DNA of 64,000 nucleotides. Origin: Roridomyces roridus. Taxonomy: Eukaryota > Basidiomycota > Agaricomycetes > Agaricales > Mycenaceae. This document shows, one piece after another, positions 30,925-42,395 of the stretch (the first letter of the stretch is position 1; each line of letters begins with the position of its first letter). A program made the position numbers and the translations under genes. The stretch is taken from assembly GCA_029378245.1 (NCBI GenBank), contig JARKIF010000029.1:372001-436000 (forward strand). Direction: 5' to 3'. Below the pieces are notes generated by a model. The model saw nothing but the letters and a program-made list of their open reading frames with translations, searched no databases and was not told the DNA's origin.

Positions 30925-31868
30925 TTCGTAGTGCTCTTTTTCGAGAACGCGCGCAAGTTGGGCGTTAAACTCTTCACCTCGCACTACGTGAAGAATGCCA
31001 TCATTGGTGAATATCTCCTTCTTCAAATCCGTGCATAAATCGATCTTGAATCCCACGAACAGGCCAGCACTCCCTAGTAAGCCTCCTCAACTCCTACGGC
31101 CTCCTCTCCCACGACTTCCTCCTCTCCCACGCAACTCAAGCCCTCCCAGAAGACGCCGACCTCCTCAGCGCCAAAAACGCCCACATCTCCTCCACCCCCG
31201 ACACCGAACTCCAAATGGCTCACGGCACACCCGTATGCCTCCGGCCCGATCTCTACAAACTCTCCTCCCTCGGAATCGACTGCCACTCCAACAACTCGGG
31301 CGACATACTCTCCCAAATGCGGCTCGCGCTGCAAAGTGCATGCGGGCATCGTAATGCGGGGTACGTCGCTCAAGGAAAGGTTCCACGTACGGTGCTTCCA
31401 ACGGTAGAGGAGGCGTTTAACCTCGGTACGATAATGGGCGCCCGCGCGGTTGGGATGGGCGGGGACATTGGGAGTATCGCAGTTGGCAAGCTAGCGGATT
31501 TGGTCATCTTTGATGCACAAAGCCCGAGTATGGTGTGTGCAGCGGAGGAAGACCCGGTGGCTGCCATTGTCCTGCATGCGTCCGTGCGCGATATCGAGAC
31601 GGTCATTGTGGATGGCAAGATTCGGAAGCGCGGTGGGAAATTGGTTGCTGTTGACGTCGGTGAGCGTGCTGAGGGACGGGTGCTCGAGTGGTCTGGTATA
31701 TCTGCGAAATTGATTGAAAGCCGAAAGAGGATTCACCAGGTGCTGGAGGGTATGGACGAGGCGGGGGCAAGGGCGGCTGTGATTCAAACGTTCCATATCA
31801 ATGAGGACAACATCGTCGACGTAGTGTAAATCATAGGAACAAGTGTTGAAACGAGGAGAGAAACAGAG

Positions 31869-32702
31869 TTATAAAACCTCCAACGTGGATAGCCTGAATG
31901 CAAACGCGTCGAAAAGCTGGGGAAAAGTAACAACCACGCACCGAGTTTCCCCCTTTCTCTGGTACAAAAACCGTAATCTGCCTCCCGCTGTCAACCGACG
32001 CAGAGGTTCCGGATCGAGTTCCTCCTCCTCCTCCACATTCACAATTTCCGAGCTCGATTCATCCCCAGGGCGAGTGATTGGACGACGGTCTCGAAGTACA
32101 GCCTCAAACGGATTTCGGTCGGAACAACCGCCTATCCGCGATACTACAAAGTCGATATAGATCTCTCGCGTGAAGGAGAGGTATGAGTCGCAGCGCAAAG
32201 TGTTCAACCGCGGGATGAGCGGCGGCTCGGATTCGGTGAGGCGCCGTAGAAGACCATCGGTGAGAATGATATACTCGCGCTGCTCTGATATTCCCAGCCG
32301 CTCGAGAGCGGGGAGAAGCGCCAAGGAAAGCCCGAGGTCGTCCTCTGAGATGACGATGCGGCTGATTTGTAGGACACGGAGAGTGTGCTGGAACGATGAA
32401 CGCGAAGAAAGGCGTTTGAATTGATCCGTGGGCCAGATTATCGCAAGGAAATAGACTCGACTGGGTTGGACGGAGAGGGTGTGCAGCTGCGGTAGAGTCA
32501 TGCAGCTCCATGTCCGAGCGAGCACATGCTGTTCTTTGTCGCCCAAATCGCAGACGCCAATGGAGAGCGACGAGACTCGAAGACTCAACGCTGCACGAGG
32601 GTGAGAGAGTCTGATGAGGAGGGATAGAGCCGCGGAGAGCTCGGAATCGCAAGCTATATGAGCGCGGTGGTCGAAGGAAAGTAGTTGACTCCATGGAAGC
32701 AT
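31869..32702 (-). pseudogene. F-box/LRR-like protein, C-terminal part only
   Basis: An open frame of 277 codons. It begins LPWSQLLSFDHRAHI, a characteristic mid-protein element of agaricomycete F-box/LRR proteins, and continues through TLPQLHTLSVQ, LLPALERLGISE and IPRLNTLRCDSYLSF. An acidic run (EIVNVEEEEELDPE) lies near the end. The N-terminal coiled coil and F-box are missing; upstream sequence runs into the decayed minisatellite. It is therefore a 5'-truncated gene, although the remaining frame is fully open. Confidence 0.6.
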
Positions 32703-33715
32703 GCAGATGGGATGGGGATCAGATTGGATATTGAAAACTGAACAGGAAGATCGAAGCCGATAATTAGAGCGTGGACACCGTTAGATGAGGTTGCATGGGA
32801 AGCCAAGAGAAGTGTTCCGATTGAACGGCGGACAGCAAATTGAAGCAAATACAAACTGTAGCGAATGGATGCGCGTCCACGAGGCACGGAAAAACTGGAA
32901 TGGTTCGGAATTGATGGCGCATTCAACTAGTGCGCTAATACGATTGGACGGGGAGACATGGGAAGCTTGAAAACGCTCGGATTGCACCACGAAAGGGGGT
33001 CCCAGGGAAGTCCAAATAGTGCGCGAATGCAAGTGCGAAGCTTGGCATTCGACGTATGGGTCTGAAGAGCGTGAGGCGAATGCGTGGATTGGGACGCCCG
33101 TACGAAAAGATGTTTCTTGAGTTGACGGTCACGTGCCATGGCTGTGAAAGTGCTCGGAGGTTATGGAGACTGCACAGCGAAGTAAACAGGGCAGCATCAG
33201 CGAAGCTGGTGCCTAACATGGAGCCGACAGTTTTGCGCGACAATAGCAACAGATGCCGTCGACCAACGAACGGGGATGTCGTCGAAAACTGAATGGAGGG
33301 ATGCAGATCAGGTTGTACAACGAAGATGAAAGGGAAAAGCTTCAGAATTGGACAGTTGGAGCATCCGGCAAACGGACGAAATGGCATTCGAATAAGGCCA
33401 CATTGTAAGAGCCGAATGAAGATTTGTCCGGGTTGCACGAAAGACACGGGGGCGGAGGTCAAGGGTGACACAAAATCCGAAGATGACGGTGTTGGATACC
33501 AGGGTCATTCAAGATCGCACGGCCACCGTAAGTTGCACAGTGGAGAATTAGTCAACTTGAATAACTCGAAAAATATTACCCGTGAGCACCTTGGGTCAAG
33601 TACCAAAGGGCTGTGATATTGAAAAGGTATGCGAGGTCGCAATGAAGAATGGTAAATGGGGATTGTACCACGGACATGGCAGCGGAGGTTAGACATAGGA
33701 AATAGCACGGCGGGC

Positions 33716-33820
33716 CAAGGGGGCATCGGGATCGGAATTTCGGATATAGGGTCGAAAAGATTTTTTCGACCCTGGCTGGACCCCCCCCCCCCCCCCCTCC
33801 CCTCCTATATAAGGCAGATC
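33716..33820. mobile_element. CAAGGGGG-family MITE, truncated copy
   Basis: It starts CAAGGGGGCATCGGGATCGG and follows the reverse complement of the copy at 30799, including the hairpin and a 17-base C run (33781-33797). It loses similarity after AAGGCAGAT, so the right TIR is missing. Confidence 0.7.
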
Positions 33821-34094
33821 ATTCCCACGATCATGTGATTTACCGGCGGTCCGAGCAATCCGCAGCTCCCAACCATAGGAAAAATATGTATTACAAACTT
33901 ATTAGAGGACCCCAGTGTCAATTAGACCCATCTCATGTGTACTTGAGCAATGATACACTTGTTGTCTGTGGCAATGTCGTGTGAGAGTCGATGAGACTGG
34001 CAGCTGTATTATGTAATATATCAGTCCCGATTTGGAAATTTCAATCAAGAGTGTCCAATATGCTCCAAAACACATTTACTAATATACATATAGA

Positions 34095-34172
34095 AACTTT
34101 TTTCGAGCCCTCTCGGGACCCCCCCCCCCCTCCCCTCCCCCGGTACGAAATTTCGATCCCGGTGCCCCCTTG
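34095..34172. mobile_element. CAAGGGGG-family MITE, right-end fragment
   Basis: A long C tract and TTTCGATCCCGGTGCCCCCT-TG, the right terminus of the family, ending at 34172. The left terminus is not recognisable. Confidence 0.6.
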
Positions 34173-35149
34173 CGGCGGGCAAAAGCCAGGCATAGAGAGG
34201 TGTGATTCGCATCGAACAACAGACGAAGCGAGGCTGAGGAGCGGAATCCGAATGAGATGGGATCTTGAACACGACGTAGTCCGAATGAGACGGCATCCGA
34301 GGATTATGACGAGGTTTAATCCGGATTGAACGACGGACGCGCAAGTAGAACGTGAACACAAATTGGAAGTCCCAAGGAGACGGCATAAAAGGAAGGCCGC
34401 ATGAATGGAATAATCCGGGTGGACCGACGGACAAGGGGCAATTGAGCATGAATGAGAATTCCGAACGAGGCGGCCTCACAGGCCACTGAAATCCGGATCG
34501 AAGGACGGACACGAAAAAACGGAGGAAAGCGAATGCGAAGTGAATGGTATGGCAGCGAAAGCCAGTGAAGTCCGGATCGAGCGACGAATACGAAAAGGGT
34601 GGAGCACGGATATGGAGTTTGGATGATATGGTATCAAAGGCCACTGAAGTCCTGGTCGAACGAAGGATACGAAAGCGGAGGAGCGGGCATGCGAGATTCG
34701 GATGATGTGGCATCGAAAGGCCACTGAAGTCCTGGTCGAACGAAGGACACGAAAGCGGAGGAGCACGAATGCGAGTTCGGATGATGTGGCATCGAAGGCC
34801 CATGAAGTCCGGATCGAACGACGGACACAAAAAAGGGAGGGGCGCGAATGCGAGGTTTGGATGATGGAACGCGAGTTCGGATGATACGGCATCGAAAGCG
34901 AATGGAGTTCGGATCGAACAGGCGGATGATGGAACGCGAGTTCGGATGATACGGCATCGAAAGCGAATGGAGTTCGGATCGAACAGGCGGATGATGAACA
35001 CACATAAGAAGTCGGGGCCTGTCTTGGGGCCAGCATTGAGCGAGGGACACAAAGAATGCACGAATAGAGTACTAGGAATTAAGTTGGGGAGCGACCAATG
35101 TGAGCAAATACCCGATCGAAACAACGGAATGAAGATCGGAGGCGATCGG

Positions 35150-36630
35150 TAGCGCTACACCAAAGAGGTTGCGGAAAGGGGTGGTTGCGGGCCTGGAGAA
35201 ATTGCCGCAGGTGGCGCAATTGCGTCAATCTGCGCCAGTGTTGGCGCCGCAACGGTCAGTACAAGCCAGAAAATTCCTTTATTGCATCGATGGTGGGTCT
35301 CAGAGTGGCCACGGAGAGCACCAATGTTATCAGTACTTGAGATGGAAAGAGATGGGTCAAATTTGACCCGAGTTTTTATGGGATCGGCGGCAAACTTACC
35401 ACTTGAATGCGTCAATCGGCGTCAATGTTGGCGCCAAATCGGCGGCAAATTGACTGATCGGCGCCAGCCTTGGCGGCAATGGGCGCCACACGGCGTCACG
35501 GACAATTGCGTGACAGGCGGCAGTGTGACAGATCGGCGCCACTGCTGCACCACCAGTGTCCACGGCGCCAGGTTCCTCCGGCACCAGGTTTCTGACGGGC
35601 AACTTCAGTATCTAAATCTTCAAGCGGCACCTCCGCGTCTACGACTCGAGAACCATGATGGCATGGACTCACAAGGTCACGCAAGGTTGATTCTTGAATC
35701 AATGTTCAATTCGCCGAGTAAGTGCATCTACAGCTCTGTGGTTTGTGAACCGGATTTCGATGCGCTGCAGACCCAATTTGAGAAAACCGCGTGCGACGGG
35801 AGACGACGGACTCGGAGACAGGTTACAGGTAGGAATGTTCCCGGGTGTGCTAGAATTCCGAGCCCAATACTATCAACCATGAGAGCGGTGGAGGAGGTTG
35901 AATTTGTGGCTTGAGATGTAAGCTTAGTGGATCCCAGAGGAGGAGGGGAAATAATCAAAGTTGAGCGGGTGATGATGGTGGTAGAAGACAAGGAGCATCA
36001 AGGAGCATCTGGCACACAATGTGACAATACCCAAAACACCGGCCACCCTATACCCATCACGTATTCTGTGCCTTGGCCGCAGTGTTCCTTGCCAGTAATC
36101 GCAGATTCTATCGAGAAACCAGCAGAACAAAAACAATTTTCTTTCCAGAGGCAAAGGGAGACTCGAAGCTGAGCCCCGGAATTGAACAGTGGGCTCCAGA
36201 GTTCGCAGTTGCAAGTTAAGAAGAGGAGTCTCCGAGTCAGGTGTTAGTCCTGGAGGTAGATTCATTCACCAGAAACGGGGTGGCTTGTTTGGCATTTGCA
36301 ACCCAGTCAGGTCCTACTTTGTAGTACCCAGTTTTTGTACATGTTGATTCAAATTGATTTAACTCGCGATACACTTGTTCTCATGAGAAACGGACACCAC
36401 AGGAAGAGTCCCCGGGTAACAGACTACAAGTCAAGGCAATCGTCTCATTTTCAGTTTGGTAATATCTTTACGCAAACTACCGCACTGCGCCAGTGGATGT
36501 CACACTGGCGCCGTCACGCGGGTAATTTGGCGCCGATCACTGTGCCAATTGCGCCGATTGCGCCGATTGCGCCTCCGGCGGCAATTTCACCCTGCCCGGT
36601 GGTTGCTATCCACGTCGTCAGCGGCCGCTA
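35150..36630. mobile_element. GGCGCC-rich TIR element (about 1.48 kb)
   Basis: Both ends carry inverted clusters of GGCGCC/GGCGCAATTG motifs. The left end has GAAATTGCCGCAGGTGGCGC; the reversed right end has GAAATTGCCGCCGGAGGCGC. Tips are TAGCG on both sides. No target duplication and no transposase were found. It is probably non-autonomous, with subterminal transposase-binding repeats. Confidence 0.55.
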
Positions 36631-37041
36631 GGGACCCACATGTACTCCTAGAAGTCTCCCGAGGATCCTACAAGCGAGCCCTCCGAGGCTCTGTGCAGAT
36701 GGAGGCGTCGAAGCCTACGGGAAGTCGCCATAGGGAAGGAAGCGGAAGCATAATGGGCCCAAAATAGGGACCCAGAGGAATCGGTGTCGATGGCGTCGAT
36801 ACCAAATGAGTCGTGCCTAGGAAGTGGCGTCGGTGGCAGGTCTTCCGAGCTACATGAAAGCAGAAAAGTCCAGTGATGCCTGGAGAGGTGAAGCATGACG
36901 AATTCCGTGCAGCTAGAGGCGAGCCCAGCATCGTGCTGGCGTCGTGCAAGTGGTGGTGTGTAATCATAAGGGCACACCGCCACCTGTCACTCCTGCATCA
37001 CAAGACATCGTGTGTCTCACAAGTTCGGCACACTCCCAACT
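36631..37041. other. Intergenic, nothing recognised
   Basis: It lies between two repeat elements. No supported gene. Confidence 0.35.
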
Positions 37042-38260
37042 TATGGCGGTCAAAGTGCACATTTAATCAAGCGCACCACATTTTCGTGAAATATGGCAGT
37101 CAAAATGCACTTTTAATCCAGCGCACCATTTTCCCGCAAAAATGAGGTTCCGCAGTACTTTTTCACACAAAAATTGATTTTCGCGCACCATTTGAGTTCC
37201 AAAGTTCGAATCAAAATGGGGCGTGCGACGCGACTCACGCGCGCTCCTTTATTTCTGACATGCTCACATGCGCGCTCCATTTTTGATGACCGAGACCAGT
37301 CCAGACCCGCGCCCCAATCTTTCTGCGTCAACTTGACAGCGCGCGCTCCATTTATCCGACTTCAAATGCGCGCTCCATTTTTTTGAGCTTGTGGACTTAA
37401 GAAAATTCCCAACAAAGCCGATTCGGATCAACGGCTGGCATAAACTATCACTGATGCTATCATGCAATCAATCACACTCCGGTCCCGTTTGTACCTCCTC
37501 GAGTGCAGCAAGTTATCACTACTACGGAGAAGGTGCTGGCAAGGTGTTGGAGTGGCCCACACTGTCTGAGAATGTCGGCGGCACTCAGAGCCGAGATGCC
37601 GAGATCACGGCAGTTTCGGCTTCCGAACATTGACTTTTACAAGTCCCCACGTCACAAAAATGGAGCGCGCATGGAATACAAAATGGAGCGCGCGCGCTGT
37701 CAAGTTAGCGCCGAAAAATGGAGCGCCGGTCTGGACCGGTCTCGGTCATTAGAAATGAACGCGCATGTGCACAAGTGTCACAAGAAATGGAGCGCGCGCT
37801 AGTCGCGTTGCGCGCCCCATTTTTTTCGAACTTTGGAACCCTAGATGGGGCGTGCAAATCAATTTCGGAGTGAAAAAGTGGTGCGGAACCTCATTTTTGC
37901 GAAAACATGGTGCGCTTGATTAAAAGTGCACTTTGACCGCCATAGTGAAAAGTGCCTTTCGCACCCCATGTTCACTTAAAAATGCTATTCCGCGCACCAT
38001 TTCAAGTTGAGAAGATCGAAAAAATGGGGCGCGCGGCGCGACTCGCGCGCGCTCCTTTATTTTGACAATCGCTCACATGCGCGCTCCATTTCTGATGACC
38101 GAGACAGGTCCAGACCCGCGCTCCATTCTTTCGGCGCTAACTTGACAGTGCGCGCGCTCTATTTTTTGCATTCCATGCGCGCTCCATTTTTCTCACTTGT
38201 GGAACACCCTTTTTGTGAAAAAAAGGTGCGCTGGATTGAAAGTGCATTTTGACCGCCATA
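37042..38260. mobile_element. Nested foldback element with TATGGCGGTCAAA ends
   Basis: Four copies of the terminus TATGGC(G/A)GTCAAA occur: two inward from the left (37042 and 37092) and two from the right (ending 37944 and 38260). Long arms rich in GCGCGCTCCATTTT are repeated three times, the middle one inverted. Simplest model: an inner 853-bp element (37092-37944) inside an older copy, flanked by the direct repeat GTGAAA (37086-37091 and 37945-37950). No coding sequence is seen. Confidence 0.6.
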
Positions 38261-38430
38261 CCAAGTTACTTGTGATTCACTGTCACTGTGAATCTCTGTG
38301 ATGTCTGCTTGCGAATTCTTCATCCCGATCGACACTGGACGATTTACATATCCTTCGAGGATTCCCCTGAGTTTGGAGTCTGGCTCAATACTACTTGGTT
38401 TCTCACAAAATAATGGATTAGGCAAGAATT

Positions 38431-39074
38431 TCAGACGCTGCTTCCTAGCATTACTGCCCCGGCCCCCGACATCTCCTCAGTGTTGGTCTTAGGAGGCGGC
38501 GCCCCAGCTGCCTCCTGGGCCTTGACAACCCACGCCTGCATCGCTGTCTTCAGCTCGTCGATATGACCAACGCCCAAGCCACATGTATCCCTCAGCGTCG
38601 TCCGAGAAGCGTTTGCCACCGCAGCGACCGTTCGATATCCTTGGCTTTTGAGCATGGGATAAATATCCTCAAGCTCCTCCTGGTACTCTTCGCAAAATTC
38701 CTTGAGGCTCTTGCGTCCCAACCACTTGATCTCTTCCACAGTGAGGATCGGCAGCAAAAGGTTGGCCGTTTCGCCGAGTCCTCCCCCGCCGCCCTGTTTT
38801 CCTCCTTGGCCACCGGCACCGCCCGCTCCACCTGATCCCAATTCAACGTGAGCTCGAGGTTGAATCCATGGAAAGTTCTACGTACCGATCCCCACCAACT
38901 GCTTTGTCAGTTTGACGGCAGCAGGCTCGAACTGCGGTCCCCCACCAGGACCACCTTGTCCTCCCAATTTGGCGCTGGCTCCGCCTGGACCACCTTTTCC
39001 TCCTGAAACGCCCATGAGCATACGAGGGGTGGGGGGATGCAAGACGTACCCTCCATTCTGATCAAGTCCGACAT
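38431..39074 (-). CDS. Gly-rich small protein with SAM-like helical domain (copy A)
   Basis: Three exons from ATG 39074: MSDLIRMEG, then a Gly-rich stretch ending LTKQLVGI, then the last exon with GGAGGAGGQGGKQGGGGG and a helical domain. Introns begin GTACGT and end TTTCAG and GATCAG. The domain contains LTVEEIKWLGRKSLKEFCEE, then KSQGYRTVAAVANASRTTL and CGLGVGHIDELKTAMQAW, a pattern that resembles a SAM-like fold. It is paralogous to copy B at 41518, which points the opposite way. An upstream CCTATAAGTA box and promoter block are shared with copy B. Function unknown. Confidence 0.65.
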
Positions 39075-39434
39075 GGTAGCGAGGATATGTCGTGGTTACA
39101 TGCGGCGCCGGGGGTACTTATAGGTACGCAAGGCGCTCAGTTGTCCTATTCCTAGTAGGATGCAGCATCTATCGGGCACGTTCATGTGCTTGTCCTTCGA
39201 CCGCCCTTATGAACTCATTTCCAAGAATCCCCACCAGATGATGCCTGCCGGTAGCGTCGGCGGCAATTGTGGTGAGATGAAAGAGATATATTTGGCACTT
39301 GCATGCGGTTGCCTTCTTCGACAGCCGTCGGTATAGCTCAACAACCAAAGTCTCGCAATCCATAGTATGTACGCCAACCTTGAGCCGCAACGAGTGGCAA
39401 CTTGCAATTGCTTGAGTGATCCTCCAGTCCTTGA

Positions 39435-40375
39435 GATTGTGAGCAGTTAATTTGAGATTTGCAACCCACGATAGCTTCGTCGGATCCAGGAACCGAACCA
39501 CATGATGCCGGTGGCGTGGGTGGTGAGAGGTGAGAACCCAGACGGAACAGCTAAAATGAGCAATTTCCGTTCACGAGCCACCCATGGAACAAGGTCATAC
39601 GATGGTGAGACTGAGTCCTGTGGCGTCGGCATGTGGTGCAGAGTAATATCCAGCTGCAGTCACAATCACCAGTGATTCATTTTGAGTAGGGTGCTGTAAA
39701 AAATGCCGGTTTATATTTGATGTACATCCAAAAAAGTCGAACTTGAACTCAGTTACTGAGGAGGTGTCACAATGTGACATGTCACGGTCGGGCAACCCGA
39801 CCGTGACATTTGACGCGTGATGAACGCGTGACACGCTGGAACAAATGTGTACAAAGATTGACTCACATGACAGAACAAATACATGCAAAGACAAAGATCA
39901 ACCTTACATGATCGGGAGCCGCTTTCAATTGATGGGGTGCAGGATTTGAAAGAACCAATTACTCATTCCATTTCGCTGCGCTCATTACATAAGTACTCGT
40001 AATCTCTTTCATCTCACCACAATTGCCGCCGACGCAGTTTTGGTTGAATTGGACAAGGACATGTGCATGCAGCTCTGCTGCGTGAAAGTTTCTTGACAGT
40101 CGCCACTTTCCTGGCCTGTGTTTATGAAATGTGAGCTGTTCCATCTGGGTTCTTTGAACTTCTTTCATCTCACCACGGTTGCCACCGACGCCACAGGACT
40201 CAGTCTCACCATCGTATGACCTTGTTCCATGGGTGGCTCGTGAACGGAAATTGCTCATTTTAGCTGTTCCGTCTGGGTTCTTACCGCTCACCACCGACAT
40301 GTGGTTGAGATTCCTGGATCCGACAAAGGTACTGTGGGTTTCTTAAATCTTGAATTTAACTGTTCACAATCTCAA
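39435..40375. repeat. Inverted repeat with about 200-bp arms
   Basis: The arms at about 39435-39640 and 40180-40375 are reverse complements with scattered mismatches. Both carry GGAACAAGGTCATACGATGG (or its reverse) and a CTTGAGATTGTGA block. The loop is about 540 bp. Between the two Gly-rich paralogues. Confidence 0.65.
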
Positions 40376-41211
40376 GACGATTTGAGGGTCCTTGGTGGAC
40401 AAAACCTGGAATTGTGCAGGCATGTGTGGTTCTTTCTTCAAATCTCAACAAAAGTCTCAAGATCTTGAAAGATTTGGCTCATTTTGAAAGTTGAATCAAG
40501 TTCTTGCAACATCCATTGATATCTTGCTAGTTTTTGCACGATGTGGTATTTCAAGCAGGGTTCAAGTGATATTTTCTGCACTGCAAGGATGCAAGATCTT
40601 GTGAGTCAGACAACAAGTGGAAACAGATAAAAAATTGACACTGGAATCAAAAATTCTGTGGTGTGTCACCAGATCTTGGAAGGTTAAAGGCGGCAAGTGT
40701 CGCAGTAAATCCCACATGCCAATCAATGATTTTCTGATTGCCCCCCACTCAGGCTGTTGATCCGTTGGCAGCCGAACCGCCAGGAAACTGATAGATCACA
40801 CTTTTGCGCCCTTCAACATAAATGATTGATCGCGGTATGCGGCTTGAGCTCGGCCACCACGGCACCACCAACTCTGGTGAGATCTTGCATCCCTATTAGA
40901 CTCAATGGGCCATATTTTGACTTTCAATCCTTCAAAATCTTTGAACATTCGCTGCAAATCAGTGGAGTCAAAATGAGTCAGTGGAACTTGCACAAACTTT
41001 CAAGGTCCTGGGGGGAGAAAATTCACAAGATCTTGCAAGATGATGGTAAAATAATGCCAGGGAAAGTTGACAATCATCCAATATCTTCCAAGATCTTGAA
41101 CAAACTGGAAAATCTTGCCAAATCTTGCAAGATCTTCGAAGATGTCACGGAAATGATGGTGCTGGCAACAAGAAAACACCTTTTGTCCACCAAGGGCCTT
41201 CATAAGACGAG
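40374..41211. mobile_element. TIR element (822 bp), probable hAT-like
   Basis: The body is 40382-41203. The ends are TTGAGGGTCCTTGGTGGAC and, reversed, ATGAAGGCCCTTGGTGGAC, continuing into AAAA. Flanking direct repeat AAGACGA (7 bp; the 8th base differs). The interior is rich in CAAGATCTTG-type repeats. No transposase. Confidence 0.6.
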
Positions 41212-41517
41212 GAGAAAATATTCTCAAGGACTGGATTATCATTCGCAGGTCAAGTTTACGCTGTCAAGTGTTGCGGCCCGCAGGTTGGCACATGGACTGT
41301 GACATTCTGGTTCTTGGGCAAAGATAGTACCGGCTGTGGAAGGCTCCGAAGGAGAATACAACGGTACAACCGCATGTGCGTGCCGAATATATGCTGCATG
41401 GTATTGGAAATACAAAATAGCGCCTGGGAGTCTCCTCATACCTATAAGTATAAGCACCCCAGGCGCTGCATGGAGCACGGCATATCCAGTACCGCTACAA
41501 TCGCAGAATCAGCTACA

Positions 41518-42139
41518 ATGCCAGAATCAGCTACAACGACAGCGTCAGTTACGCTGAAATGTACGTCTTGTATCCCTGCACCCCGTGGTATGCTCATGAC
41601 CGTTGCAGCAGGAGACGCTGGTGCAAGCGGAGCTAGCCTCGAGGGCCCGGGGACAGATGGTCGTGATGGTACGGTAGCGCAGTTGGAGCTTGCTACCCTC
41701 ACAATAACACGGAAGGCGACGGCGACCGGTACGTACAATCTATCCAGAGATTCAGCTCCAGCTCAAAAAATTGGGTTCAGGCGGAGGGGGCGGTGCCGGT
41801 GGCCAAGGAAAAACCAAGGGTGGCATGGGAGGGGCCGGCGCAAAGGCTGGCGTAATGCATCCGCTCTTGAGTGAAGAACAGATCCAGTGGTTGGACAAAC
41901 ACAACCAGAAGCTCTCGACATTTCTCGCACAGCACCAGGACACGATGGGGGAGGTACAGACAAAGCTCGCAGCAAAAGGATATCACCAGCTCGCTATCCT
42001 GGCAAGAGCTTCTCGGACGACGCTGATGGATGAATGCAAATTGTACAGTGGTAATGTTGAGGAGCTGAAGATGTTGATGGGGGAGTACATTACTGAGGGT
42101 ATGGCTACCCCTCCATCTCATCCCGGGCCCGGGGCTTGA
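41518..42139 (+). CDS. Gly-rich small protein with SAM-like helical domain (copy B)
   Basis: It starts at MPESATTTASVTLKS, then an exon with AGDAGASGASLEGPGTDGRD, then GGGGGAGGQGKTKGGMGG. It ends in the helical domain with LLSEEQIQWLDKHNQKLST, KGYHQLAILARASRTTL and VEELKMLMGEYI. Introns begin GTACGT and end TTGCAG and GTTCAG. The start is chosen because the upstream block (CATACCTATAAGTA ... GGCATATCC ... CCGCTACAA) aligns with the promoter of copy A. A tandem repeat of CAGAATCAGCTACAA surrounds the start, and an earlier in-frame ATG exists at about 41470. Function unknown. Confidence 0.62.
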
Positions 42140-42395
42140 CGAGGGTCTCATCAATCGAACGCGAGCCCGCCCTCTTGGGTCGGTCGTCCCCGCCAAATCA
42201 CTCACCTACACCTTCGAATACCAGCTCTCGTCTTTACGGGGCACGTTAACGATTGACGTCGTATGCAGATTACCATACATAAGTACAAGATAAGTAGAGG
42301 TATTATAAAGACCGTAGCTATGAAGTGAATGTAGCCTACAATTGACCGATTTGAAATAAAGAACGAAAGCATGACACGCATAATACTACAGTAAC

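Larger units (their letters stand above)
28955..31829 (+). pseudogene. Amidohydrolase gene with three insertions
   Basis: An amidohydrolase (metal-dependent deaminase-like) gene. Part 1 (28955-29151) is a beta-sandwich start and KIVSPGFID. After a hAT-like insertion comes THHHLWQTQLKG, carrying the HxH metal-binding site. A stop or frameshift lies just after (GRTANS*). A second insertion (29839-30360) follows, then TFSPGFIPYGAYDPDDVFWG, LDGGVTMVVDHAHIN, an intron near 30508-30556, and GRVHLGVSFDAWYLPK. A 118-bp MITE comes next, then FVVLFFENARKLGVKLFTSH. After a further intron the rest (STPDTELQMAHG, LGIDCHSNNSGD with the metal-site Asp, GMGGDIGSIAVGKLADLV) is open to the stop at 31829. All three insertions have direct repeats. 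The intact protein would hydrolyse a C-N bond in a ring or amide. Most of the coding sequence is still well preserved, so inactivation is recent. Confidence 0.8.
32870..35000. repeat. Decayed minisatellite, about 78-bp unit
   Basis: Units of about 78 bp share the core GAAGTCCGGATCGAACGACG and then ACGAATGCGAGTTCGGATGA before GGCATCGAAGGCC. Units are clear from 34489 to 35000. Degenerate copies can be followed upstream to about 32870. A 60-odd bp sub-block ending in GGATCGAACAGGC is duplicated exactly near 34858-34990. The array gives a long but spurious minus-strand frame (34045-35124). Two MITE fragments sit inside it. Confidence 0.7.

Noticed and set aside
34045..35124. 359-codon minus-strand open frame
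   Set aside because: It is produced by the 78-bp tandem repeat and two MITE fragments; the translated repeats have no domain-like character.
37042..38260. CRISPR-like array of GCGCGCTCCATTTT repeats
   Set aside because: Spacing is irregular, both orientations occur, and the context is eukaryotic with TIR-like ends.
39169..39501. 110-codon minus-strand frame
   Set aside because: It overlaps an inverted-repeat arm and repeats the same peptides in the other arm, so it is better explained by the repeat.
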